A stretch of DNA of 43,020 nucleotides from an uncultured Lachnospiraceae bacterium. GTDB taxonomy: Bacteria; Bacillota; Clostridia; Lachnospirales; Lachnospiraceae. The stretch spans positions 1 to 43,020 of the forward strand of contig CAJUBP010000042.1 of the NCBI GenBank assembly GCA_910584585.1, written 5' to 3'. Each line of letters starts with the position of its first letter. The first letter of the stretch is position 1. The notes beneath the pieces are model-generated. The model was not told the origin of the DNA. It saw only the letters and a list, made by a program, of their open reading frames with translations, and did not search any database. Position numbers and translations under genes: made by a program. This document shows positions 16,290 to 24,011 of this stretch, one piece after another.

Positions 16290-17510
16290 TCAATTTACGA
16301 AAAATTGTTCTCCGTATCCGTAATGCTCCACTACATAATCAATGTCTTTATCTCCTCTGCCGCTTAAGCACACCAGGATGGAACCCTGCCCCATCTCTTT
16401 CGCTTTCTTCATTGCATAGGCGACAGCATGGGAACTTTCAATGGCCGGGATGATTCCCTCATACCGGGACAGCTTGAAGAAGGCTTCCATGGCTTCCTCA
16501 TCTCCCACTGTCTCATACTGAATCCTTCCGATATCATGCAAAAACGCATGTTCCGGCCCCACGGAAGGATAATCCAGGCCGCTGGCTATAGAATACACCG
16601 GAGCCGGATCCCCTTTCTCGTCTTTGAGCATAATGCTTTCAAATCCATGCATTACGCCTTTTTCTCCATACTTCATGGAAGCCGCGTGATCGCCCAGTTT
16701 CTCTCCCCGGCCTAAAGGCTCCACGCCCACAATATCTATCGGATCATTCAAAAACGGAATAAACATGCCGATGGAATTGCTTCCTCCTCCTACGCAGGCG
16801 CATACCACATCCGGGTCAATTCCCATCATTTCACGGAACTGATCTCTGGCCTCGTAACCTACCACAGACTGGAAATCACGGACCATCAGCGGAAACGGGT
16901 GAGGGCCTAAGGCAGAGCCGATACAGTAAATGGAATCTTTATAATTTCTGGCATAAGATTCAAAGGCGGAATCCACTGCTTCTTTCAGCGTCTTCAAGCC
17001 GTGGCTCACCGGCACTACCTTTGCCCCTAATATCTTCATGCGGGTCACATTGGGCGCCTGCTTGGCAATATCCACCTCTCCCATGTGAATCTCACATTCC
17101 AGCCCGAAATACGCGGCGGCCGTTGCAAGGGCAACTCCGTGCTGACCTGCGCCCGTCTCTGCAATCAGCCTTTTCTTGCCCATAAATTTGGCAAGAAGTC
17201 CCTCTCCCATGCAGTGATTCAGCTTATGGGCCCCGGTGTGGTTCAAATCTTCTCTTTTTAAATAAATCTGGCAGTTGCCGATTTGCCGGGAAAGCCGTTC
17301 GCAATGGTACACCGGAGTGGGACGTCCCTGAAATTCTTTCCGTATTCTCCGCAGTTCATGAATGAACTGGGAAGAATGGCAAATGGTCTGATATGCCTCT
17401 GTAATCTCCTCAAAAGCCGGAATCAGTTCCTCTGAAAGATAAGCGCCGCCGTATTCTCCAAAGCGGCCCTCCCGATCAGGATAGTTTCTCAAATATGTTC
17501 TGTAATCCAT
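16290..17510 (-). CDS. trpB: Tryptophan synthase beta chain, stand-alone
   Basis: A 406-aa PLP enzyme that joins indole and serine to make tryptophan. Family features include FGEYGGAYLSEELIPA near the start, the Schiff-base lysine Lys96 in HTGAHKLNH, the substrate-site stretch AETGAGQHGVA, the phosphate loop VGGGSNSIGM and the C-terminal CLSGRGDKD. Start 17510 has AAGGAG nicely spaced; an upstream in-frame start (17534) is less likely. No trpA or other trp gene is next to it, so it may serve indole salvage or complement an operon elsewhere. No T-box, TRAP site or leader peptide is visible upstream. The next gene downstream encodes the pRiA4b-like protein. Confidence 0.95.
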   Translation of the reverse strand: MDYRTYLRNYPDREGRFGEYGGAYLSEELIPAFEEITEAYQTICHSSQFIHELRRIRKEFQGRPTPVYHCERLSRQIGNCQIYLKREDLNHTGAHKLNHCMGEGLLAKFMGKKRLIAETGAGQHGVALATAAAYFGLECEIHMGEVDIAKQAPNVTRMKILGAKVVPVSHGLKTLKEAVDSAFESYARNYKDSIYCIGSALGPHPFPLMVRDFQSVVGYEARDQFREMMGIDPDVVCACVGGGSNSIGMFIPFLNDPIDIVGVEPLGRGEKLGDHAASMKYGEKGVMHGFESIMLKDEKGDPAPVYSIASGLDYPSVGPEHAFLHDIGRIQYETVGDEEAMEAFFKLSRYEGIIPAIESSHAVAYAMKKAKEMGQGSILVCLSGRGDKDIDYVVEHYGYGEQFFVN

Positions 17511-17584
17511 TGATTTTCTCCTTTTACTGCGCATTAATCGTTCCTATCATATCACATTTTTCCGAAATATGATACTGATTCTGT

Positions 17585-17626
17585 CAAAAAACCCGGGAAT
17601 CGCGTTAATTCCGACTCCCGGGTTTT
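17585..17626 (-). terminator. Terminator of the PocR/MCP gene
   Basis: A strong stem pairs GTCAAAACCCGGGAGTCG with CGATTCCCGGGTTTTTTGAC (minus strand), with one G-U pair and a short loop, ending in a T-rich arm. It starts 12 nt after the stop codon and isolates this gene from trpB. Confidence 0.85.
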
Positions 17627-17637
17627 GACGGACTTAT

Positions 17638-18450
17638 TTACAAATCTTCCTCGTTCTCTTCTCCCACACTCTTATTGAATTCCTCATTGAGTTTCGTGAG
17701 AGAACTGTCAATCTCTCCTGCCTTGGCAATAATAGCGGAATATTTCTCTGTAGCCATGGAAGACAGTTTCCCCATCTCTCCCGCTACAATATTGAATCCC
17801 CGTCCGGCCTCTCCGGCTCTTGCCGCCTCGATGGAAGCATTCAGCGCAAGGATATTCTGCTTCCTGGAAACCTTGGTTAAATCCTGCACCATGCCTTCAA
17901 TCTGCTTCACATTCTTGGTGGTAATCTCAATTTCCTCATCAATGGCGCCGATCTTTTTCTTCTCACGGTAACGGGTATATTCTGAATTCACCAGCATATT
18001 AATCATTTCTCCCATTAAATCTGCCGACGCGCGGATCGATTCTTCCGTCTTAATGGGAACTTCTTTCAATGCCTCAATATATTCATCCGGGTCAACGCCG
18101 ATTTCCTCTGCAACCTTGCGGAACTTGTCGAAATCAGGCGGGGCCGGCAGCACCTGGCCGCCCAGAATCGCTCCCAGCTTCTCTCCTTCCACTACAATAT
18201 CCGCCGCAAAATCCATCAGTCCTGCGTGGCAGAAATAAGTGCCTACCCCTTCCATATCGCATTTCTGGCAGCGCTTTAATCCGATTTCGCTTCCTCTCGT
18301 GTATTTCATACAGAAATCCAGAAAATTGCTGACTTCCGTAACGTGTTTCCCTTCCTTGTCAATCATGCTGACAGCTACCCCCGTTGCTGTCGAAAACAGA
18401 TCCTGAAGCTTCTGCAGCTTCTCTTTGTCAATTAAATCCAGTATTTCCAT
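17638..18450 (-). CDS. PocR-domain soluble chemoreceptor-like protein
   Basis: A 270-aa protein without a membrane segment. Residues about 1-150 form a PocR sensory domain (LQDLFSTATGVAVSMIDKEG, a Cys-rich core CMKYTRGSEIGLKRCQKCD, ILGGQVLP). In related proteins this domain senses small molecules such as diols or sugars. A short MCP signalling hairpin follows with the conserved tip NILALNASIEAARAGEAGRG. The coiled coil is much shorter than in full chemoreceptors and the HAMP domain is absent, so the protein may act as a cytoplasmic receptor or outside chemotaxis. AAGGAG precedes the ATG, a promoter is visible at 18580-18608, and a strong terminator follows; it is monocistronic. Confidence 0.88.
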   Translation of the reverse strand: MEILDLIDKEKLQKLQDLFSTATGVAVSMIDKEGKHVTEVSNFLDFCMKYTRGSEIGLKRCQKCDMEGVGTYFCHAGLMDFAADIVVEGEKLGAILGGQVLPAPPDFDKFRKVAEEIGVDPDEYIEALKEVPIKTEESIRASADLMGEMINMLVNSEYTRYREKKKIGAIDEEIEITTKNVKQIEGMVQDLTKVSRKQNILALNASIEAARAGEAGRGFNIVAGEMGKLSSMATEKYSAIIAKAGEIDSSLTKLNEEFNKSVGEENEEDL

Positions 18451-18579
18451 ACATTCTTCTCCTTTTCCCCGCAGCAGTTCAGACCGGCTGCCCTGTGATA
18501 CGCAAAATTCTTTTCAAATCCCATACCTGTAAAAGTATGCCTTTTGTGATATAAAAACCGCACCATAACATCTGTAGAT

Positions 18580-18608
18580 ATTATAGCACGGTTTTCCCTA
18601 TAAAACAA
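18580..18608 (-). promoter_or_regulatory. Promoter of the PocR/MCP gene
   Basis: On the minus strand TTGTTT (18603-18608) and TATAAT (18580-18585) are 17 bp apart. The -10 lies inside an imperfect hairpin (AAAACCG...CGGTTTT, 18553-18595) that may also serve as the terminator of the upstream kinase-like gene. Confidence 0.6.
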
Positions 18609-18625
18609 TAAATTTTGCGTTTTCT

Positions 18626-19204
18626 TTAGTTTCTTCTGTTCTGTTTTTTGTTTACAAAATCAATGATAAGATCCACTGCATCTTCTATGCTGATCACACT
18701 GCTGTCGATGGTAAGCTGATAGCCGTCGGTTTCATTCCACTTCTCATCTGCATAATAGGTATGGAAACCGGCCCTCTCCTTATCTTCCTTTTCCACCAGC
18801 CTTCTGGCCTTGTCTGTGCTGATCTTCCGATCTGCGGCAGTTTTGTCAATGCGGTATTCTTTCGGAGCATGAATAAATACGCTTGTCATATCCGGATGAT
18901 CCTTCAAAATAAAATTTCCGCATCTTCCCACAATGACACAGTCTTCCTTTTCCGCCAGATTCCGGATAAATTCAAAGGGAACCGTCCGCTGTCCGTGGGA
19001 TCTGCTGTCTGTCGCAATGACATACAGCAGGCTGTTAATGGGCTGCTCCTCATAAAAACCCCGCAGTTCCTCGTATTGATCTGTCTTTTTCGCTTCTTCC
19101 GCCAGTGATTCTTTATCATAATATTTCACGCCTAATTTCCGGGCCAGTTCACGGCCGATGACGTGACCGTAGCTTCCGAATTCTCTGCCGATTGTAATAA
19201 TCAT
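18626..19204 (-). CDS. Cytidylate kinase-like family protein
   Basis: A 192-aa cytoplasmic protein of the cytidylate-kinase-like family. A P-loop-like start (ITIGREFGSYGHVIGRELA) is followed by KYYDKESLAEEA, the core strand DCVIVGRCGNFIL and a lid-like segment rich in Arg/Lys (DRKISTDKARRLVEKEDKER). Related proteins are assumed to phosphorylate nucleotides or other small molecules; the true substrate is not established. A GTG at 19213 could extend the frame, but AAGGAG overlaps it and is correctly spaced for ATG 19204. A clear promoter lies upstream and no operon partner is seen. Confidence 0.9.
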   Translation of the reverse strand: MIITIGREFGSYGHVIGRELARKLGVKYYDKESLAEEAKKTDQYEELRGFYEEQPINSLLYVIATDSRSHGQRTVPFEFIRNLAEKEDCVIVGRCGNFILKDHPDMTSVFIHAPKEYRIDKTAADRKISTDKARRLVEKEDKERAGFHTYYADEKWNETDGYQLTIDSSVISIEDAVDLIIDFVNKKQNRRN

Positions 19205-19269
19205 GTGTTTCACTCCTTGGTTTCAATTCTTTCATTTTAAGTTTGTCCTTTGATCTGTTCCTTAGTAGT

Positions 19270-19297
19270 ATTATAGCACTGTGAGTTGAGATTGCAA
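19270..19297 (-). promoter_or_regulatory. Promoter of the cytidylate kinase-like gene
   Basis: Minus-strand TTGCAA (19292-19297) and TATAAT (19270-19275) are separated by 16 bp, about 65 nt upstream of the start codon. Confidence 0.65.
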
Positions 19298-19399
19298 ACG
19301 GGGAATTTGACAGAATTTCAGCTAATACAGAACTGACAAAAAATCAGAGGGACTTATGAAATTGAAACCGGCTGTTCCAAAAAGCAGCAGAAAACAAAA

Positions 19400-19440
19400 T
19401 AAGGATAATTCATGGCTGCAGTCCATAAATTATCCTTGTT
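19400..19440 (-). terminator. Bidirectional terminator after the 42-aa peptide gene
   Basis: AAGGATAATT (19400-19409) pairs with AATTATCCTT (19427-19436), extended by an inner ATGG/CCAT. T-rich tracts follow on both strands (ATTTTGTTTT on the minus strand). It lies about 35 nt past the small gene's stop. Confidence 0.75.
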
Positions 19441-19475
19441 TTTCTTGTATTCTTCTGTAATTCCATGCTCAATAC

Positions 19476-19604
19476 CTACATGCTTTTTGACAGGCTCTTG
19501 AGTGTTTCTGCATTCAGGTTCCCGTTCATCATCATGCAGGACGCAGTAATCTGAAGGCCATACTTTTCAAAATAGTTTTTAATCGCATTTTTAATTTTCT
19601 TCAT
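19476..19604 (-). CDS. Unrecognised 42-aa Met-rich peptide
   Basis: ATG at 19604 has AAGGAGAG seven to eight bases upstream, one of the best ribosome sites in the window. The product begins MKKIKNAIKNYFEKYG, a basic amphipathic helix, continues LQITASCMMMNGNL with a single Cys followed by three Met, and ends NAETLKSLSKSM. It has no signal peptide or membrane helix. A terminator follows, so it looks like a dedicated monocistronic gene. Processed signalling peptide, RiPP precursor or small toxin are possible; no maturation enzyme, agrB or exporter is adjacent, and the tail lacks the acidic AgrD pattern. I do not recognise the family and assign no function. Confidence 0.65.
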   Translation of the reverse strand: MKKIKNAIKNYFEKYGLQITASCMMMNGNLNAETLKSLSKSM

Positions 19605-19708
19605 AATATTATCTCTCCTTTTTGTTAGCTGTTGTTCTTTACATTGACTATCATACTCTCCTGGGATTGGAAAATATAGGGGGTATTTTGACTTATTTTA
19701 AGTCGATA

Positions 19709-19736
19709 TTGACTTTTCTTCTTTTTCATTTATAAT
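19709..19736 (+). promoter_or_regulatory. Promoter of AraC gene 2
   Basis: TTGACT (19709-19714) and TATAAT (19731-19736) are 16 bp apart, about 95 nt upstream of the regulator's start codon. A second TTGACTT lies exactly 21 bp upstream at 19688. Confidence 0.65.
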
Positions 19737-19763
19737 TTTATATATAGAGATTCCTCACTTCCT

Positions 19764-19799
19764 GTAATCCGGCAGTTCCTTCCGTCTCCAAAGATAAAT
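19764..19799. repeat. Stray copy of the CCGGCAGT repeat unit
   Basis: TAATCCGGCAGTTCCTTCCG followed by TCTCCAAAGATAAAT closely resembles the 35-bp units at 25913-25982. It lies in the untranslated leader of AraC gene 2, far from the main array. Confidence 0.6.
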
Positions 19800-19836
19800 C
19801 TTCGCTCAAGCACAGCAAAAGAAAGGAGTAATTTTT

Positions 19837-20688
19837 TTGAAACAACCCTATTATGAAGTTTTCCGTGAAGTCAACGAACTGGGAATACAATTGTCATACC
19901 GCACCACCCCCGGCGGATATCACCCTCTCCACTGGCATGAGGAACTGGAGCTTTTATTTCCGCTGAACGGGGACGCTTCAGTCACTATAGACGGAGAAAC
20001 CTATCAGTTAAGGCGCAGGCAGCTTCTGGCCATTGAATCCGGGCAGGTGCACAGCACCAATACTTACAGCGACCAGCTGATGCTTTTATGCATTCATATT
20101 TCCAAACGGCTGTTAGAGCGGTATCTGCCAGATATTGAACTGTTTCGGCTTCACTGTATTCCGGATGAAATCACGGATCAGCAGTTTCCGGAATATCTGA
20201 ACCTGTGCCAGATGGCCGAAATGCTGACGCGTCTCTATATTGAAGAGGCCTCTGCGGGATTGTTGGAATCTGAAGGAATCATTCTGCAGATTCTGGCCCG
20301 TCTGATCCGGTATTTTTCTGTCCGTTCCGGTCCGGAACTGTCCTCGGCGGATATGCAGGCCCGCCAGAGGCTTCGGGACATTATCACTTATGTGGGGGAA
20401 CATTTTCAGGAACCCATTTCTCTCCAGGACGGAGCTGATTTGCTGGGACTGAATAAAGAATATTTCTGCCGTTTTTTTAAGAAACATATGGGGCTTTCTT
20501 TCCTAAACTATATCAATGAGATACGGGTTACCCATATTTATCAGGAGATTCAGAATACAGATGCCTCCATAACCGAAATTATGGAGGCAAATGGTTTTAC
20601 CAATCAAAAATTGTTCAATAAGACGTTTAAAGAAATCTATGGGTGTACGCCTTCGGCCGTGCGAAGCAATAAAATTCCTGCCTTTTGA
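19837..20688 (+). CDS. AraC-family transcriptional regulator (cupin sensor), TTG start
   Basis: A 283-aa cytoplasmic regulator. An N-terminal cupin-like domain has HPLHWHEELELLFPLNG at about residues 28-44, with the His-rich entry typical of sugar-responsive members. A C-terminal AraC double helix-turn-helix runs from about residue 180 to the end (ISLQDGADLLGLNKEYFCRF, ASITEIMEANGFTNQKLFNK, FKEIYGCTPSAVR). The start codon is TTG, supported by AAAGGAG about eight bases upstream; no nearer ATG fits the domain. It converges on the ketodeoxygluconate operon rather than facing it, so its target is unclear: that operon, the peptide gene across the divergent region, or a distant locus. Confidence 0.9.
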   Translation: MKQPYYEVFREVNELGIQLSYRTTPGGYHPLHWHEELELLFPLNGDASVTIDGETYQLRRRQLLAIESGQVHSTNTYSDQLMLLCIHISKRLLERYLPDIELFRLHCIPDEITDQQFPEYLNLCQMAEMLTRLYIEEASAGLLESEGIILQILARLIRYFSVRSGPELSSADMQARQRLRDIITYVGEHFQEPISLQDGADLLGLNKEYFCRFFKKHMGLSFLNYINEIRVTHIYQEIQNTDASITEIMEANGFTNQKLFNKTFKEIYGCTPSAVRSNKIPAF

Positions 20689-20694
20689 TGCGGA

Positions 20695-20722
20695 CGGAAC
20701 TTTTAATATGCGAACACGGACG
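20695..20722. repeat. Dispersed repeat fragment between AraC gene 2 and kdgK1
   Basis: CGGAACTTTTAATATGCGAA followed by CACGGACG matches the first part of the repeats at 12649-12676 and 25251-25281. It fills the 76-bp convergent gap; no terminator is evident. Confidence 0.6.
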
Positions 20723-20764
20723 ATAATTCAGGTTACATAGCCTGCGCGCCGATCGAATCTATAA

Positions 20765-21862
20765 TTACCGCTGCACTCTCGCGCCTGCGCCGCCCATAAT
20801 GGCTTCTACTTCTTTTTTGCTGGCCATGGTGGTGTCGCCCGGCGTTGTCATTGCCAGCGCTCCGTGGGCTGCGCCGTAATTTACTGCTGTTTCCGCATCC
20901 CCTGTGGACATCAAGCCGTAGATTAGACCGGAGGCAAAGGAATCTCCGCCGCCTACACGGTCCATAATTTCCAGACCTTTGTAATCTTTGGACTTATAGA
21001 TTTCCCCGTCTGCCCAGCAGATGGCGCTCCAGTCATTGACGGTGGCAGTCTTTACTTCCCGCAGAGTGGTAGCCACTACTTTAAAGTTGGGGTAAGTTTC
21101 AGCCGCGTGATTGATCATTTTCTTGTAACCGTCCAGATTCAGTTCCTTCAGATTCTTGTCATTTCCCTCGATTTCAAATCCAAGGCAGGCTGTGAAGTCT
21201 TCTTCATTTCCAATCATTACGTCTACATATTTCGCAATTTCCTTATTCACTTCCTGAGCCTTGGAGAGGCCGCCGATGGCGCTCCACATGGAAGGACGGT
21301 AATTCAAATCATAGGAAACCACGGTACCGTATTTTTTAGCGGTCTTAATGGCTGCAAGGACTGTCTCACAGGCCTGCTCGGACAGCGCCGCATAGATTCC
21401 TCCGGTATGAAGCCACCGTGCCCCCAGGGTTCCGAAAATATAGTCAAAATCAAAGTCTTCCGGCGTCGCTTTGGAAATCGCCGTGTTGGCCCGGTCGGAA
21501 CATCCCACTGCGCCTCGGATGCCGAAGCCCCGCTCGGTAAAATTCAGTCCGTTTCTGCAGATTCTTCCGATTCCGTCGGTTTTCATCCATTTAATCAGGG
21601 AAGTATCCACGCCTCCCTGCAGAATAAAGTCTTCCATCAACATGCCAACTTCATTATCCGCAAAAGCGGTAATCACGCCGGTTTTCATGCCGAAGCATCT
21701 GCGCAGGCCCCGGACAACGTTGTATTCTCCGCCGCCTTCCCAGGCCCGAAAACTTCTTGCAGTACGGATCCGTCCTTCGCCCGGATCCAGTCTTAACATG
21801 ACTTCTCCTAAAGATAATGCATCGTATTTACATTCATTTTCTGGTCTTAAATTTAATTCCAT
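20765..21862 (-). CDS. kdgK: PfkB-family sugar kinase, 2-keto-3-deoxygluconate kinase type (copy 1)
   Basis: A 365-aa cytoplasmic ribokinase-like enzyme expected to phosphorylate 2-keto-3-deoxygluconate at O6. The first PfkB signature region is GGEYNVVRGLRRCFGMKTG; the second is the C-terminal DRVGGGDSFASGLIYG with the catalytic Asp. ALSLGEVMLRLDPGEG at the start is typical of KdgK-like proteins. AGGAGG lies upstream of the ATG. It is the last gene of a probable operon with eda and the second kinase. It differs clearly from that second kinase (different N-terminus, no long insertion), so the two may act on different ketodeoxy-sugars. Confidence 0.88.
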   Translation of the reverse strand: MELNLRPENECKYDALSLGEVMLRLDPGEGRIRTARSFRAWEGGGEYNVVRGLRRCFGMKTGVITAFADNEVGMLMEDFILQGGVDTSLIKWMKTDGIGRICRNGLNFTERGFGIRGAVGCSDRANTAISKATPEDFDFDYIFGTLGARWLHTGGIYAALSEQACETVLAAIKTAKKYGTVVSYDLNYRPSMWSAIGGLSKAQEVNKEIAKYVDVMIGNEEDFTACLGFEIEGNDKNLKELNLDGYKKMINHAAETYPNFKVVATTLREVKTATVNDWSAICWADGEIYKSKDYKGLEIMDRVGGGDSFASGLIYGLMSTGDAETAVNYGAAHGALAMTTPGDTTMASKKEVEAIMGGAGARVQR

Positions 21863-21960
21863 TATTTCCTCCTGCTCACTAGTAAGTTGCGCATTTTATT
21901 TTGCGGCAATCTCTTATTTCCAATCTACTGTTGTAAGCGTCTGCTGTTTATTTACAATTC

Positions 21961-22086
21961 CTTATTGCTACTTACAGATAGATGCTGCCAGTTCCGCGGC
22001 TTCTTATCGCCGCTTACGGATAGATGCCGCCAGCTTTGCAGTTCCTTATTGTTACTTACGGATAGATGCTGCCAGTTCCACGGCTT
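21961..22086. repeat. Three 42-bp tandem units extending from the eda 3' end
   Basis: Units at 22045-22086, 22003-22044 and 21961-22002 share CTTAYYGYYRCTTACRGATA and related bases. The first unit is the real end of eda, coding for ELAASIRK-stop. The next two are diverged copies that would read KLAASIRK and ELAASICK. The period of 42 bp equals 14 codons, so the copies stay in frame with each other. Confidence 0.88.
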
Positions 22087-22690
22087 CTTTTGTAAGCTCA
22101 CGGATTTTGTCAAATTCACCGTTGCGGATCAAATCGCCTTTTACCATCCAGCTTCCGCCGCAGCAGAGAATTTTATCAAAGGAAAGGTAATCTTTCAGAT
22201 TATTGACGCCGATTCCCCCTGTTGGCATAAATTCCATCATGGTATAGGGCGCTGCCATTGCCTTAATTCTCGCAATTCCGCCTGCCTGCTCTGCCGGGAA
22301 GAATTTGATGACTTTCATGCCCCGTTTTGCGGCCTGGGCCACTTCTGAGGGAGTGACGCATCCTGGAAATACAGGGATATTCTTTTCCAGACAGTAATCT
22401 ACGATTTCCGGATCAAATCCCGGGCTGACAATGAATTTTGCTCCTGCCGCCACTGCCCGGTCCACCTGTTCTATGGTAAGGACAGTTCCTGCGCCCACCA
22501 GCATTTCGGGGTACTTTTCACTCATTAACCGGATAGATTCTTCTGCCGCTTCTGTACGGAAAGTCACTTCCGCGCAGGGAAGGCCGCCTTCTGTCAATGC
22601 TTCTGCCAAAGGAAGCGCGTCCTTGGCGTCATCCAGCACTACCACCGGAACCACTGCATACTCACGAAATTGTTCTGCGATTGTTTTCAT
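22052..22690 (-). CDS. eda: KDPG / 4-hydroxy-2-oxoglutarate aldolase
   Basis: A 212-aa class I aldolase that splits 2-keto-3-deoxy-6-phosphogluconate to pyruvate and glyceraldehyde-3-phosphate. Key residues are Glu41 and Arg45 in AEVTFRTEAA and the Schiff-base Lys129 in GMKVIKFFPAEQ. The phosphate-binding stretch FMPTGGI and VGAGTVLTIEQVDRA are also present. Two in-frame ATGs lie close together; 22690 is chosen because AAGGAG is then seven bases away rather than one. It sits between two PfkB-type kinase genes, 41 nt after the upstream one, and supplies the second step after phosphorylation. Its last codons are tandemly duplicated just downstream. Confidence 0.95.
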   Translation of the reverse strand: MKTIAEQFREYAVVPVVVLDDAKDALPLAEALTEGGLPCAEVTFRTEAAEESIRLMSEKYPEMLVGAGTVLTIEQVDRAVAAGAKFIVSPGFDPEIVDYCLEKNIPVFPGCVTPSEVAQAAKRGMKVIKFFPAEQAGGIARIKAMAAPYTMMEFMPTGGIGVNNLKDYLSFDKILCCGGSWMVKGDLIRNGEFDKIRELTKEAVELAASIRK

Positions 22691-22731
22691 AATCATTCTC
22701 CTTTACTTTTTGCATATTTTAATTTTAATTT

Positions 22732-23820
22732 TTACCTTTTGATATCATAATTCATATTCATCAGATTCCGGATCGCCGCAGCGTCGTCTGTGATATTGGC
22801 GTCTCCCCGAATGGTATGCTTTAACGCGCTGCTGGCCACTGCAAAATTCACCGTGTCCATCGGTTTAAACTGTTTCATCATGGCGTAAATAAAACCGCTG
22901 GCAAACGCGTCCCCGCCGCCTACGCGGTCCAGGATATTGAAGGTAAACAGTTTGCTCTCAAAGGTGTGCCCCTCCTGCCACAGATAGGCTTTCAGGCTGT
23001 TCTCGCTGCCGCTGTGGGCATAGCGCACATGTCTTGCAATGCATTTTAAATTGGGATATCTTTCCGCAAACTTCTGGAAAACCTCGTCCTGCTGCATCAC
23101 ATCCGGCTGCAGGGAAAGTCCGTCCTTCCAGTCGCCTTTGCTGTGATCCGCTTCGTCTTTCCACAAATGGTAAGGCTCAATTCCAAACAGCACGTCCACA
23201 TAGGGCAGGCATTGGGTGCAGAACTCTCTTGCCTCTTCCCAGGTCCAGAGGGTGCTTCGGAAATTCCCGTCAAAACTGATGGTAATTCCTTTTTCTTTTG
23301 CCGCTTTTAAGCACTTTAAAATCATTTCCCGGCAGTTCTCTCCAAGGGCCGGCGTGATGCCGCTTAAGTGCAGCCAGGTAAAACCCTCCAGGAGACTGTC
23401 AAAATCATAGCCGCTAAAATCATATTCAGTAATAGCGCTGTGTTTGCGGTCGTAAATTACTTTGCTGGCCCGGATCCCATATCCGGTTTCCAGATAATAA
23501 GTCCCCAGGCGGTGGGAAGGGGTTTCCTCCGGGGTAGTTAAAATCACCGGCGTGCAGTGCACATCATTGCTTCTGAGCATCCGCACGGCGCTTTTTCCCA
23601 GGCTGTTATTGGGAACAACTGTAAAAAATGTGCTGTCTATCCCAAGGTTTGCCAACGCCAGAGCAATATTGGCCTCGCTGCCGCCATAACTGGCCTCAAA
23701 ACTGGAAGCCATTCTGATTTTCTCGTAATTAGGCGGCGTTAAGCGGAGCATAATTTCCCCAATGGTAATAAATTTATGAGAATTTTGATTCTCTTTTAAT
23801 AACGGGTTTGCATGTTCCAT
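22732..23820 (-). CDS. kdgK: PfkB-family sugar kinase, 2-keto-3-deoxygluconate kinase type (copy 2)
   Basis: A 362-aa cytoplasmic kinase of the ribokinase superfamily. FITIGEIMLRLTPPNYEKI opens the fold and YGGSEANIALALANLGI is the first signature; DRVGGGDAFASGFIYAMM carries the catalytic Asp near the C-terminus. It contains an insertion around residues 225-245 (HLWKDEADHSKGDWKDGLSL) common in KdgK-like proteins of Clostridia. AGGAGG precedes the ATG. It is the first gene of the kinase-aldolase-kinase operon, directly behind a TTGAAA/TATGAT promoter flanked by palindromes that the adjacent GntR protein probably binds. Assigning which kinase handles KDG is not possible from sequence. Confidence 0.88.
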   Translation of the reverse strand: MEHANPLLKENQNSHKFITIGEIMLRLTPPNYEKIRMASSFEASYGGSEANIALALANLGIDSTFFTVVPNNSLGKSAVRMLRSNDVHCTPVILTTPEETPSHRLGTYYLETGYGIRASKVIYDRKHSAITEYDFSGYDFDSLLEGFTWLHLSGITPALGENCREMILKCLKAAKEKGITISFDGNFRSTLWTWEEAREFCTQCLPYVDVLFGIEPYHLWKDEADHSKGDWKDGLSLQPDVMQQDEVFQKFAERYPNLKCIARHVRYAHSGSENSLKAYLWQEGHTFESKLFTFNILDRVGGGDAFASGFIYAMMKQFKPMDTVNFAVASSALKHTIRGDANITDDAAAIRNLMNMNYDIKR

Positions 23821-23834
23821 GGAAAGTTCCTCCT

Positions 23835-23900
23835 GACGTCTGATGTTTTATAAATTCATCATAGAATGTTACCTGGTTTTTTTCAATACATCTGATGTAT
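23835..23900 (-). promoter_or_regulatory. Promoter of the kdgK-eda-kdgK operon with two flanking operators
   Basis: Minus-strand TTGAAA (23881-23886) and TATGAT (23858-23863) are 17 bp apart. The palindrome ATACATCTGATGTAT (23886-23900) touches the -35 on its upstream side. A second copy, GACGTCTGATGTTTT (23835-23849), lies just past the start site next to the ribosome site. The geometry suits repression by the neighbouring FCD/GntR protein. Confidence 0.75.
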
Positions 23901-23923
23901 TTATTTTTCTTTCTCTTTTTTGT

Positions 23924-23966
23924 ACAAAAAAAGATAGCATTCTCCCGTTCAAAAAGCCATCTTTTT
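23924..23966. terminator. Bidirectional terminator downstream of the GntR gene
   Basis: AAAAAAAGATAGC (23926-23938) pairs with GCCATCTTTTT (23956-23966). T-tracts flank the stem on both strands, with TTTTTTTGT on the minus strand after the GntR gene. Confidence 0.7.
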
Positions 23967-24011
23967 GTATATTATACCCATATTATTTCAAAAGGTGTCC
24001 GATAATCTTTC

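Noticed and set aside
16290..17637. T-box or trp leader before trpB
   Set aside because: The upstream region is short and occupied by the neighbouring gene's terminator; no specifier hairpin or antiterminator is visible.
19476..19604. AgrD-type autoinducer precursor
   Set aside because: It is small with an amphipathic N-terminus and one Cys, but lacks the acidic/proline tail and there is no agrB; kept as unknown.
19686..19715. LytTR/AgrA-type binding site from two TTGACTT copies 21 bp apart
   Set aside because: One copy is simply the -35 of the AraC gene promoter, and no LytTR regulator or agr gene is nearby; the spacing may be chance.
21107..21796. 229-codon plus-strand frame opposite kdgK1
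   Set aside because: It is the antisense shadow of a clear kinase gene with its own ribosome site and motifs.
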